Source: Gymnogyps californianus (lineage: Eukaryota; Chordata; Aves; Accipitriformes; Cathartidae). Taken from it: a stretch of DNA of 64,000 bases. The stretch covers positions 53,562,663-53,626,662 of the forward strand of contig NC_059500.1 in NCBI RefSeq assembly GCF_018139145.2, read 5' to 3'. Positions within the stretch are counted from its first letter, which is position 1. Each line of letters starts with the position of its first letter. The notes below the pieces were generated by a model, which saw only the letters and a list, made by a program, of their open reading frames with translations, made no database searches and was not told the origin of the DNA. Below are positions 51,475-64,000 of this stretch, piece by piece. The position numbers were made by a program, and so were the translations under genes.

Positions 51475-54400
51475 CTGTCAAAAGAAAGGTATACTTGTAA
51501 AATTCTGCCTTGAGGTACATAAGTGGTTTCCAAATCTTCCTTTTACAGACAATACTTGTACAGACCAAAAGAGGCAAGCCATCTATTTCAGGTAAATAAA
51601 AAACTATGTCTTGAGTATATGCAAAAACAAACTCTCATCAAGTTACCTGCAGCCATGATTTCAGCCAATGGAAATCACCGAAAGGCTTAAAATTAGAAAC
51701 AGACATCTTTACAGACTTTAGACCATTTAATTATGCATCAACATCCAAGATAATGCAGTGATTTTCTAATCAAAAAACAGGTAGGATCTATGTTGCCACT
51801 TACACAACGTACGCAATAACTATAAATACATATGAGAATTTTTAATTTAACAATCATTGTGTTGTATACATTTCAGCTACATAATTTCAAAATTCACTCT
51901 CAGTCTTTTCTAGAAAGCAAGGCAATACCTGATACTTCCCTAATATTTTGCAAACTATTCCCTAAATAAAACATCTACATATAGAAAACCTCACACACAT
52001 CCAACTCCATTTACTTTTCAAAACTGTAAGATCTGAAAGTATTATGCAAGAGCAACCACACTTAGAGGGAAGCAACACCAAAAATACGTACTGGGCTTTC
52101 AAGTTTATGAAAGGAAATCTCCTAAATTGAGAGCATTAAAAAACATTTTTATTCCAGATTTAGCCAGGTTCCCCATTCCCCAGCCCCCCACCCTAAGATC
52201 AAGACAAGATTATTCACTGAAAGTAAGTCTTTTAACTGGTCAGTTTAAAAGCTATTATAAAACTGAAGAAACATGCACTGTGTAGCACTCCCTCAATTAA
52301 CTTCGTACATCAGGCCCCACTATATTCCAGATGCAATCAGATCCTGCAGAACATCAGAATATAAATAGAAGTAGACTTTTTAATCATATATAGCACACAG
52401 TTACTAAACATTATTTTGGGTCCCACTCTGCACAGCTTTAAGATACCTGTTGTTATATTTATTTTACCTGATGATCTCACCTACCTAAAATTAAGCTAAG
52501 AAACTCACACCAAAAAATGCCAAGTTGTATGCTAGGAGAGAAGAAAAACAGGTAGTAGTGACCACTACTGCTTCGCTCAGTTAAACACTCTTAATGACCT
52601 ATAGCATCTTTGAAGCAGAGATTTAATTTACCTAGAAGTATAATGCATTGCTTTGGGACACGAAAACTAGAATTTGATTAGTTACATTTTACTTCACGTT
52701 GCAGTGGGAGAAAAACGTGCATGACTGAACAACTCCCACCTGTTTCCAAACTACTTTTGCAACAAAAAAATTACCTGACCTTTTTCCAGAATAGGTGCTA
52801 TTTTCAACATTACTGTTTCAGAAATCTTTTCAAACAGATCTGTTCTCATGATCTTATGGGCAGTATCGATACAACAAGAAAAAGCAGGGAGCAGGAAAGA
52901 ACAGAAAAAAATAAAGAAGCGGGAAGGAATTCTCCAGATTCTCACTAACACAGTTTTCTGTAATACTCAAATGATCTCAGGATAGACAAAAGTGGAACGC
53001 ACATTTGTTCCTTCATCCCCTCCGCTTTTTCAGAACAACTCTAAAGGGCAGAGGACAGTTATGGACATAAGCTGACATTCAAGCAATGAATCAGTTCTTC
53101 TGTGAATTTAAGATCTGTGTAAAAAAAAAACTACTCTCCATACTGCTGATAACTACTGTACCCACAGCTGGGATGTGTAAACAGGAGCACTCATTTTGTT
53201 TCAATGTAATTGAAGCTGACCTAGCTGTCTGGTCAACAGCTGTGGGAACAGCCCTTGTTCAGCTGTTTTCAAACCAGTTCAACACACAGCAGATAAAACT
53301 GTACTGAAGATTTTGATGCTGTAACTATTAAATGAACAAGTCTTAAAATGGAAATCTCCAGCAACTGTTCTTCTACAGGTGACTACTAACACTGCCTCAT
53401 ATGCCTGGAGCTGTCAGCTAGGGCTTCATACTGAGTTGCAAGCTACTTAAGCAAGTTTAAGTAACCTTTCCTGTCCCACCATGTCGTACATTCCTACACT
53501 TTTGAGAACTCTTTAACAACAGGGACAGAATTGCTCTTGCAGCCGTATGACAATCCAGATTTGGGGGCTTGTCATGCCACAAGAACTTTGTATTTTTGCT
53601 GTTAAGATTATTAAAGAAGTTTACAAACAACTATTATATTCAAACTACAAATAAACTCAAAACAAAGACAAATAATCACCTTGCAGTAACACATTGGGGG
53701 GGAGGGGGGGCAGGGCAGATCTACATTTCTGGAGCTGCTACTGCTTCTGAGCACTACTCCAGGCCCACTTTGAAGATTCAATCCCCCACCAAGTGACTTT
53801 TTTGTTGCAAAATGTTTTAAAAAATTCAGCAGTACATCTGCAAAATAGATCACTTCTGAAATAATTAATAAATTGGATGTTATTAGAGACAACATAACTG
53901 CTCCTCCGTTTTTTTCTGTTCCAACTGGACTGGACAAGCTGTGGCAGAGGTTCCAGTGTGCAATTTCTAGAACGCTATGGTATGAGGAAATCTTCTGAAA
54001 GCTAACGCAGTGGAGAGAAAAGAATAACCTTGCTCCTCGTAGACTGAAGGTATGTAGGCAACACACAGGTGACAGCAAAGAAATACTGTCATTATTCCCT
54101 TTCTCTCAGGACATGCCATGTGCAGGCTGACAGAAAAATACTTTGAGGTACTACAGTTTAAAGTTTAAGCCAATTCAGTGAAGATCTAAATCTGAACAGC
54201 CTGAATGATCTACCATAACTAGGTAACCTGCGTTAACACTCAACTAAAAAGTGTCCCGTGTCTAGTCTTTGTGAACTATTCATCAGTTACAACTGCAGAG
54301 TAAGTTATATATATTCGATCCACAACTGAATCCTCCCTATTAGCATGAGAAAGAGGAAAAAAAAAATAGAAGACTTAAAGTAATCTGTCCAGGAATAGTT

Positions 54401-57400
54401 GCATTTAACATGTTCAGAAAGCAAGACGTACCTAGGCTAGGCCTTGAGTAAGAAGCAGCCTTCTCTAATGATGCACACACTCACCACCATGCACAGACTA
54501 CCTATTCCTGCATAGGAATCAAAGAAGTCAGCTTTGATGAACATGAACTAAAAGGTCAGCAGAATAAACTGGTGACTGCAAAGTTGTCTACTTTACAGTA
54601 TTAATTTATAATGAATTAGCATTCTGTTCTCTGCCCAAGTGGTTGTGGGTTTTTTTGCTTTGTTTTTATAATCAGTATTCTTTGCAGGAATATTTTATGA
54701 CTACAGACTATTCTATGACTTGTGATGCCATGCTGAAGTCTGAAAGCACAGTAACAGAGATGGGATTACTACAAGCACACTTCAAATGAGGCAGAAAGTA
54801 GTGTTTGGCATGTGATAGGGAAAGAGCACCTGTTTATAGTATGAGCAAAAAATATGTTCCCAGAATATTAGCAACCATATAAATTTAGACCAAGTCAATG
54901 ACTCTGCAACACTGCCTGCTTCTGGGAACAAAGTAGAGAAACACAAAAACAACTAGTAAAATCAAGTTCACATGCTATTTGACTTACATGAACTAATGTG
55001 TGTATCTACAAGTATACCTACACCCAGCATCATTGCATCACTGACAATTGAAATCCTTGGAGTAACAAAGTTGGAAAACAATCAGTGTCTAAAGAACTCC
55101 ATTCCACAACAGAAGGAGAGAAGAACTCTAAGATGTTGTTTCTTAAATTACTGACACTATACTGATGTTACTATAACAACAGGATCTTGGCCAGAAGGCT
55201 ATAACCTCACAGACGACTAGAGTAAGAAAACAGTAATGCAGCACACCACTTTACAGTGTACCTGTCCCTCCAGATAGAGCAGTATCTCCTACTCTGTTCC
55301 AAGTTGGCCAGGGACTGTAAGACGACTTTTCAAATTATATTACTAAAGCAGTATCAGATGCAGAAAATTCAGGACCTATCACTATGTCTGGATATTAACA
55401 AGCAGTAGGAGAAAAAGCATGGTATCTTCCTTTCTACAGACAACTAGCATTTTAAATCCATCCTGGAATACAGTATTTCTTACCCAAAAGAACCACACCA
55501 AAAAAAACCCCAAAACAACCCCACAAACAAGCCCTACACCTCATTACCCAGCAAACACTGCCTTACTACGTCACCAAAATTCATGAAGGCATTACTGAAT
55601 TGAGTCCCAAATAACCTCACAGACAAGTTAAATATTCAACCCAGAAAGGCAGAAAATGTCATCAAAAACAGTCTGGCAATTTGTGGGAATAGGTGCTGAC
55701 CAGTCCCCCAGTCAGCTTTATGGTATGCTCGCTTCTAACAATAGTTACTTAGATAAACAATTGCATCCCATTCTGCTGCATAAAGATTCTAAGATTCCCT
55801 GAAAATATGTTTACCTGGACAGTGTAGTAAAAGAAAAGAAAGAAACATTACATGTTTACTTAATCATTCACTAAGTATTTAAGGACACTTGTCATTCACA
55901 AGTTTATACATGCAAACCAGAAACAAAAGCAATCAGGCAAGTACCAGATAATCAAGCTGTATCTCATTCAAGTCAGTTATGATTTCTTAATGGGCGATTA
56001 GAAAATGTACTAAAGCAAAAATAACTGAACAGGCAATTTCATTTATGAAATTTTGCTAGCTCTTCTGATCCTACTGTCATTAAAAAAAGATGCATTTGCT
56101 TCTTTAGCTGTAGATTTCACTTTCAGTTTTTCTTCCTCTTAATGCCTGGCATGCTTCAAAAGCCTTTAAGGCCTCATTAACATATTCTGAATGAAGTGAC
56201 ACTAAAGAGCAGCTAGATTTACTGTATCTAACACTCTTTCACCATACTAAATATCCCTAAGTAGAGAAATAGATCACATCTTTCAAATGTATTTTCAGAG
56301 ATCACGTGTTATAGACACTAGCAATTTCAAAATACTTCTGGAGAAGGTTGTTATAAATACTTAAAGGTAAGACAACACTGTGCTTATACTACTACACAAG
56401 AGCAGCTGTAGCAATGCAATACTGGAATTGATACCTACCATCACTCTTAGAAGAACTGTCTTGTAACATCAAGCCACAAATGACTTTAAAAGCATGTAGA
56501 AGCTGCACTTACATGAACATGAATGATCATGCAGCATGTAGTATGATACTACATTACTTGGAAAAAAAATATGCCTGACAAGTAATTCACCAATTACTAT
56601 CACATTAACTTGTAGACAAGTCCCAGCAGAAGCACAGCTCATTACGGGTTATATGGCATGCACAGAGACCTCCCAAGAAAGCATGTCATCATTCTTGTAA
56701 GAACACATTGCCTACTGTTTTTATCTTAAAGTGTGATCCAAGAAGGTAAGTTCCTGGGTCACCTTAATCCAGCCATTCCACTTGACAATTAAGATCTTTA
56801 ATCACTTATGGAAGTGTGCCTTTGAGCGTCTTTTCAAAGAAAAGTTTTCTCTTCCAAGAACTAGAGCAGTTCTAGCTTCATCTAGCAATAAAGATGAAAG
56901 TAACTATAATGAATGCAGAAGAGCTCTTTAATTAACGTAGTATGATGGAAAGTTAAGTGACATCCATCTTTTATTCTGCACAGATATTACATGCACCCTA
57001 CAAATTTCTTTAACAGGAAATGCATAAGGGTAAAGGGCTTCAAGCTCAAGTTCAGTAGAAAAACTTGGTTAAGAGTTGTTTACAGGAGTTACCCGGATGG
57101 TAAGTTAGTCTGAAGAAATCAAGAACCTGTAACTTCCAGCTGGGTACTCACTGAAAGCAGGCGAAGTGGACTTCTAGAATTTCTAGTATTCTCCATCGCA
57201 AGACTGATGTACAAACCTAACTTTTTCTGCCTGCAAGAAGGCTGTTGGAATTGTGAATTCCACTTAACATTTTTACAGAAGCATTCAAACACATCTCTAA
57301 CCAGCATCTAGTAATGAAAAGCCTAACTGAAAATTCAAAATTAGGTTCTAAGTATATAACCATGAGTTTTGGGCCAATGGGACCAACTCAGATCAAGAAA

Positions 57401-60400
57401 ATTTCAGTAATCTTTACTACATGACATTAGACACTTAGCTTATGGACTTCTGTCATTCACAAAGCGTGCTCAGTTTGCTTACACTTTCAAAGCTGAGAGA
57501 ACCTGAACAATATTTTTTATTCCACATGGAAAACTGTAGCCTACAGCTGGATTATCTGGTATATGAACAGAATGCTTCAGGATTCTGGGATCTTTAAATT
57601 CATATATTAACCACGTTCAGAGTAGTAGGCACATGGTCAGGTTTTTACAATAACTGTGTACTGGAACCATTTCCCAAGGAAGTACAATTGTCCCAATTGC
57701 AACAGATACAAAAACTAAATAAAAGGGAATTTAGTAGCCAACCACATAAAGAAAGTTACTGTCTTTATATGACTTGGAACGTTTAGTATGTGCTGTCTTA
57801 GTGTTTGCAACTCCAGGAGATCCACTTCCTCCTCAAGGAACTCTAGTTTCAACAGTACTTGTTGCAGCTTCCATACAGGCTGCTCTGTCAAAGAATATTT
57901 TGTCTGGAGATCATTCTACTAAAACATCCCGTCTTCTTCTTGCACATGGGTCAGTTCTGCTGCTACTAGTGACATTTTTTGAGTGATGTATCAGTAACTG
58001 TTGAGGGTCCAAAAAGATATTCCTGGCCCTGCACAATGAAACTCCATTCACACAATCCATTATAGTAAGAGAATAAAAACACAAGTAACCACACCCAAAT
58101 ATCTTTAAGCAAAGACTGCACATCCACAAGGTTTAGTGGCTCCTTCTCACTTGTCTACAGAAGACCATTTCTGAAGTGCAGGCTTGACTACACTATCTCC
58201 ACATTTTAAACGATGTTTTTGCATATACACTGTGCAGTCATAAAGACACCCTTTTCATACTGTTTTCACCTTGGCACTCCTGAATGTTTTCTCTTAAGTC
58301 TCCCTTCCTTATTGCTGCTGGCATTTTTAGCAAAGATCCTGATAGAAACCAAACAGCAACACCTATCAGTCTCATACAAAAACTAACTATAATAAAGGTT
58401 TACTTTCCTAAATAGGAAATAACTTTAATCTTGCTTGTAGAGAAATACCAAGAAACCCTACGTCACCCTTACCAGTGCTTTTCATCCTTTACTCTGTAAC
58501 AAGCTCCTCAATGAAAGCAAAGCTCAAATAGAAACAGATTGAGACTTTACAAACATGTTTCTTGCTTGCCACTAGAAACACTTTAATTTACAGTTTCATT
58601 AAAAGTCCTAGCATTGACAATCTGTTCTCCAAGGTTCACATTAACTTTTTATTTCTTAATAGTTTGGACTTCATAGCTTGCTGTTAAACAGATGCAAATG
58701 GCAGATCATTCCCTCATTTCAAGAAGGAGAATTTACTCATCAATAAAAAAAGATAAAAATCATTGCTCTCTCTTATTCACTCTTAGTACTCTTTAGAGTG
58801 ATGAAATCATAATGGAACACATGAGTAGGTGAAACATCTGGACAAGGAAGTTCTCTGACAGACTCTAGATCCATATCCCTCCAGAACAGAATACAGGCAG
58901 ATCACAACATTTTAAAAACCAGTAACCAAACAAGTTAGTGTCTGGAGAATATGGTCCAAATTAGACTCAGTTCTGTCATTTTTTTTGCCACGAGATTCAC
59001 ATTTCAAAGCAGCCTACAAGAATGTTTGAAGACGTGACTGTTACGGCACCAAAAATCTCACCAACAAGGTAACACAAATTAGTCTTTATACCAGAGAGTG
59101 TGCTCCCTTTTGACTGCTTATGTGTGTTACGCAACAGCTAATGATCTGTCCTGGACTCAAGGAAAAAGGTAGCCATAACACTGGATGGTATCAAATGTCT
59201 TACTCTCAATAAATCATAATCTAGATAGGTAGCATAGTCTTACAGAGACTCCCACAGTACTGAGCAGAAAGCGTACAGCTTTTTTTAGAGAAGGAAGAAT
59301 ATGGAAGCTTCCAGCATCTGAGAAAGGCTTTTCTACAATTATAGTGACAACCAGCGAGTCTGATCATAGCTCAGTGTGAATATGCTGTACTTCTTCAACT
59401 CTCCATACAAAGAGGAAGTCTGGCATGCTACACAAAGCCACACAACCTAGGAAGAAATTACAGAATCTTGTTGCTGATGCTTGCTGACATCAATCTCAGT
59501 ACAGCACTATCATAAATGTACATTAGCCATCTTCGCACTCAAGCAACAAGACTAGCTTTCTCTAAGAAGAAATTCATACTTTTCCTGAAGTTCTGTAACT
59601 AAAATTAAGTACAGAAGTCTACATTTTAAGGCCACATTCTCCAACAAAACAGTGTTTTTTACACCATTACTACAAAATCATTTGCAGAGTGTACAGGTGG
59701 TACCAACATGTTTTATCTTTTGATCTGGACTAACTATAATCCAAAAAAGATCCCAGTGTACAAGATTGGTGCCAACACGAAAACAGCTGAAAGTTAAGAG
59801 ATGCAAGAAAAGACTTCTTGACTTAATCAGAAGATCAAGGTGAAGGCAGCCATTCTCAGTCTCAACCAATGACTTCTATAGGATTCAAGTCTGCACCTCT
59901 TCCAAGTTAAACTCTTTAATAAGAAATACAGGTTTTGAAGATTATTTCTTCCTTTATCACTGGGTGAGATACAGAAAAAAATTGTTAATTTAGATATGAC
60001 ATTTTCTTCTTGGATGAGACTCTAAATCCCATTAAAGGAACATTTGCTCATTAACTTCTAGCTGGAAGATGAAGTTAGAGCAGCAAGATTTCTCTTCTTC
60101 TGCAGTTCTCAGGAGTCTTCTAATTAGGTAAATAAAAGTTCATAGCGTCTTCTGGCTGATATTTAGGATTACCTGATACTTCTGTGAAAAAAAAAAAAGT
60201 ATGTCAAAATATAAAGCTGCACTGAAATCCTCAGAGGCATGGAAAGACTCATCCATCTCTGTGCTGATTAGACGAGAGTGGTCAAGTACCTCCTGTATGA
60301 TGGCATGGACTTCTATAGCACAGGCAACTGAAGTTCAGCAACAGTGGTGCCAGGGAGAGCAAATGACTATCTGCAGCTTGTAAGGATACCTGTAATGAAG

Positions 60401-63400
60401 AACTAGTTATTATCTGAACCTTCTGTAATCAACAACAAAAGTCTAAAAAAATAAATACAACAGCCAAGTATATCAGGGCAGTTATTTTAACATAATTTAA
60501 CAGTTAAATGATTAGGAATAGAGATCCAGTTAACAGCGTTTAAAGAAGAGAATCATCTCCTAACTTCCATCAATATAAATGATACCAACACTTGATCACA
60601 TTTCATCACTGGAAATCCTCATCATCTCGTGGTCAGTGTAGGCCATGCATCAGGTGTGTTCTGCATCTAAGGGTTTGGGGGGGCGTTTTTATATAAAAAG
60701 AAATAGTTTCCAAGAGCTTCCAGATTAACTAAGAAAGTACTAAACTATACTAACTAGATTACATGAATAAATAAATATACATGCCACAAAATACAGCTTT
60801 AAAGCTGGCTACAATTTCTTACAGGTTATATTATGTATTTGCAGCTTCCTAATACTGAAGTCATACATACAAAATAGTATAAAGTATTCTGTTCTCACAT
60901 ATGCTTCAGCTTTTCCTTCAGTTTGTTTAGGTGCTTTGAGTAACAGAGATGATGGTACCAAGGAATGGGAAATTGCATTAGTAGCTTCACAGTAAAATTT
61001 AACAAGAAGCTGATTTGAGTAAACAACTTCTGCAATCATATAAAAAACTTGCTAATGGGGCTACCAAAGCTACTGCCAGAGAAGTTCAAAGTATACTCCA
61101 TGAGTGTTTTGGGAATTTTGGAATGCAGTCTGATTACATCTGCCCTGAAGACTCCAGATGACTCTCTCTCATCAAGCTACAGAGCTACTTGCTACCAGCT
61201 TCATCGAAGAATAGCAATCACTTCCTTTCTAAGACTTCTTCAAACTATTTCTCCAAAATATAAAATTTAACTGCTCCAGTTGAAGATTTCTCACACCCAG
61301 ATTCTGCCTGAAGCAGATGGGATTTGGACAGCTTCAGCTGAAAATGTTTACAATTTTCCAAACAAAATAAAGCTGGGAGGAGATTGTGTTTAGAAACTTG
61401 ATTGTTTTATGAACAGGTTTAGCACTCCCATTCTTCAGGGAAATACTCCACAAATAATGCTTTTCTATCCTTCTGGAAATTCACCCAAGCTGTAAGTACT
61501 TAAGAAGCCCTTAAACATACAGTTTACAAACCCGTAAGCTTCTAAGCTTAAACTCTCACAAGATTCTATCCACTGCTCACATGCCAGCCCAGGTCAGCAG
61601 AAGTTAAAAGACGTCTTGTATAAGAAAGGCTGTAGGTAAACCAAGGCATGTCCTATTGCCAGATTTGTAACTGTGTGTTTCACTGAGGTTTTATCACAAT
61701 GATGCCCTCATGCAAAACTAAAGCTCCTCCACTCCTCCTACCCCTCTGTTGTTTCAGTTAAATTTACAGAAACAAAACCATAAACACTTGGGCATTACAG
61801 CATGGGCCTCACAAACTATACTTAGGAGTCAACTTGCACAGCTAAGTAACACGATGTATACTACCATACTTTCTTATGCATAAAAGCAGAGCTGAATTTC
61901 TTCTAGTGAAGTAAGCCTGATTTGCAACAACTTTCACATCGAGTAAATAAATGGCTTCAGTACTCTCACTTCCACCTGCTGACTTCAGTCTTCCATGAAA
62001 CAGTTTTGGAGCATCTTCCTCACCAACAAGATTAACAACTTCAAAAGCAGTTTCAGTCACTGCCTCTTACATATACTGGGAAGAAATGTTTGGGCTCCGA
62101 TGTCTTTCTTCCCTGACTCTGGTAAGCACTATGGAAAAGCCACCTGAGATGATGGTTTCTTTAACAACAACAGCCATTTACAAGTTTTCACCAAATTCAA
62201 ATTCCAACAGTGTGGGAGAGGATGGTGGAAGAAGCCAACACAAGATTATTTTTTTTTATATTCCATAAATAATACATACTGCTGAAATACAACAGTGTGC
62301 ACGTTTAGTTCTGCGTGAAACGTAAGTTGGTATTAATACCCCTACAGTCTTCTGGACAACCTTAAGTCCTCCGGCAAGTTTTCGAACTTAAATAAACTTC
62401 AACGTCTTTTTACTGCTCAATTTTTCCGGCATTGTAACTGAAAGCTAGAAATCCCACAATGACTATAGCTTGGTCCTATAGAAAATCTGCTTTGGTAGGT
62501 CAAGATACCAAGAGTTTGTCTACTGTAATATCTCCTTCACTTTCATGAATGAAACTGAGAACTTCCATTCTCATCAACAGTGCTGTATCGCTTTTCCAAT
62601 TAGGACAGACAAGAGTATGCTGCCAGAAGACAGATTGTCTTGGCTTGTGTTTCTGAGTTTTAGAGGAACTCCACACAATGCACTGTAATTTACAAGTTAA
62701 CATAACAACACTGATAAAGCATTAGATGGGAATAGTCTATGGTGGAGCAAGGTTAAGATATGATTTATTCCAGCATAAGGAAATATTTGTGTTTTTTCAA
62801 GAAACTCCTTCCAGCCACTGATCCAACTTCTCCAACAAAGAAAGCAAGAGCCATCACTGTGGGTTTCTATGTTCAGTAGACTTCTCTGGCTAACTGCAGA
62901 CTAGGTTACTGCACCACATAAAGAACTATGCATACACTACTATTCCCTTATTCCCTTTCCTCAGGAAGTTCTACCTTGATCTACAGAATGACTTGACTTC
63001 TCTGGCTGATAGACAGTTATTCAGCTCTGCAGAAATGTTGATCCCCAGAGAGTCCAGGATGTCCTCACAGACCAGACCTAGTTATAGAGTAACAGTATCT
63101 TGCTCTCTCTTCAGTGCCACATGTGAATGGTAGGTTCTCCTGGCAGTAACAGTTAAAAACCAGAAACCAGTCTGTTCAACCAAGTAGTGCTTTTCCTCGT
63201 TTTACAAGAAAAAAAAAAATAGTAATGCAAAGTACTACAGTAATCACAACACTAGGTTTTCATCAGTAATTCTAGGGTATTTTAACCCCCAAGAACAGGA
63301 GTGTGAAGTACTGCCCACTTAAGGTCCTGCATTTGTGTTTGAAGATCAGACAACAGCAAATTGCAGTATACCACATGAACTACATTAACTGGACATGGAC

Positions 63401-64000
63401 ACTCCTAAAGAACTGCAAAATAATGGCTCCAGCTCAAAATGTTAGTTGCAGCTGTTCTCTACTACAAGCTAAGAACATGAAGTTATTCAAATTCAGCCCA
63501 TAAACAGTGACTGACTTAGGCTTCTGTATCCTTATAACCTCATACACCTCCCATTTTTAGAAGAAAGGAGGTTATTTAGCCAGTCTTCTGGTACCCACTA
63601 CTTGCAAGGTCCAAGTATTTCTAGAAGTTCCCAAAGAGACTACAGTAAGCAGTACTCAGTAGCAAGATCACAGTTCTACTAGTACACCGTACGGATTTAA
63701 CCATACTGAGTGCTAACCACATAAAACAGGAAAAGTTTGGACTAGATAATGGTTTTTCCAACACATGCAGGAATCTTCAGTTTTTCCATGTTTTCACCTC
63801 AGTATACTACTCATTTAACTGAAATGCTCTTTTTTGTTCTTTTTTATTTTACTGCAGCCCTGAGAGAGTTGAAGTTGTTTACAGTTTCCTTTGCTCATGT
63901 CTCTCAACATCCAGTTTTACTTGTGCAAGAGCAATTCTTCTGACCTTTTTTCTACTTATGAGCACCATGGGATCAGAAAAGCAACACAGAACCATCAAGG
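51475..64000 (-). other. UHRF2: Upstream flank or intron 1 of UHRF2 (partial)
   Basis: Sequence 5' to exon 2 in the transcript direction. Exon 2 begins in the middle of the ubiquitin-like domain in phase 0, so an exon with the ATG must follow at higher coordinate. No matching exon and no CpG island was seen up to 64000, which fits a long first intron. No recognised transposon is present. The stretch holds minor G runs (53696..53709, 60677..60683) and scattered open frames up to about 155 codons lacking domains. Between about 57.6 and 62.3 kb some plus-strand frames read vaguely like decayed serine-rich protein; see findings. Confidence 0.75.

Noticed and set aside
53611..54078. 155-codon open frame on the minus strand, longest non-repeat frame in the window
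   Set aside because: It opens at a TTG rather than an ATG, has no recognisable domain, contains low-complexity serine and cysteine runs and spans a G-rich tract. A frame this long is expected about once by chance in 64 kb of AT-rich DNA on six frames.
51475..64000. Search for the UHRF2 start exon (ATG and first half of the ubiquitin-like domain)
   Set aside because: No reading ending just before a GT donor resembled the start of the ubiquitin-like domain, and no CpG island was present. The exon is probably beyond 64000.
1..64000. tRNA, rRNA, CRISPR arrays, prokaryotic operons
   Set aside because: No cloverleaf-type A/B-box sequence, no regularly spaced direct repeats and no dense open frames were seen. 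The window is eukaryotic intron-rich DNA.

Overview
The window is vertebrate, almost certainly avian, nuclear DNA. It is AT-rich, has no dense open reading frames, and is populated by CR1 LINEs ending in the typical bird CR1 3' tail and by an avian-type endogenous retroviral LTR. The only protein-coding gene I can support is UHRF2 (ubiquitin-like, PHD, SRA and RING finger protein; NIRF), on the minus strand. Both window edges lie inside the gene or its upstream flank, so only a middle slice is present. In transcript order this is exon 2 (51235..51474), exon 3 (46707..46969), exon 4 (30540..30758) and exon 5 (8514..8623), numbered by analogy with the mammalian gene. All four exons have AG/GT boundaries, their reading phases join without a break, and together they give about 277 codons. 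These cover the second half of the ubiquitin-like domain, the acidic/serine-rich linker, the whole tandem Tudor histone-reader module and the start of the linker to the PHD finger. The first exon, the PHD, SRA and RING exons, and the promoter are outside the window.

Layout from the low-coordinate end: 1..8513 is the 3' part of a large intron (intron 5) with a nearly complete but broken CR1 (+ strand, about 1600..4573) and a CR1 3' fragment (6662..7207). Exon 5 follows. Intron 4 (8624..30539) holds a solo LTR in the same orientation as UHRF2 (10730..11299), a small isolated CpG-rich block (about 16830..17000), an LTR scrap (18431..18490), a pair of old CR1 copies in inverted orientation (18495..21000 + and 21590..24255 -), and an extremely AT-rich stretch near 28.1-28.3 kb. 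Exon 4 follows. Intron 3 (30759..46706) is mostly unique AT-rich sequence with a 22-base G run. Exon 3, a 4.3 kb intron 2 and exon 2 come next. From 51475 to 64000 I see no exon, which fits a long intron 1.

UHRF2 is a nuclear chromatin protein that reads histone H3 lysine-9 methylation through its tandem Tudor domain and modified DNA through its SRA domain, and carries RING E3 ligase activity. The aromatic-cage residues expected for methyl-lysine reading are visible, and the module is split across exons 3 and 4. On bird karyotypes UHRF2 is expected on the Z chromosome next to GLDC and KDM4C; that is inference from known synteny, not visible here. No RNA genes, CRISPR arrays or bacterial features were found. 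The best candidates for something undescribed are regulatory: the intronic CpG block and the sense-oriented LTR with recognisable promoter and polyadenylation motifs.
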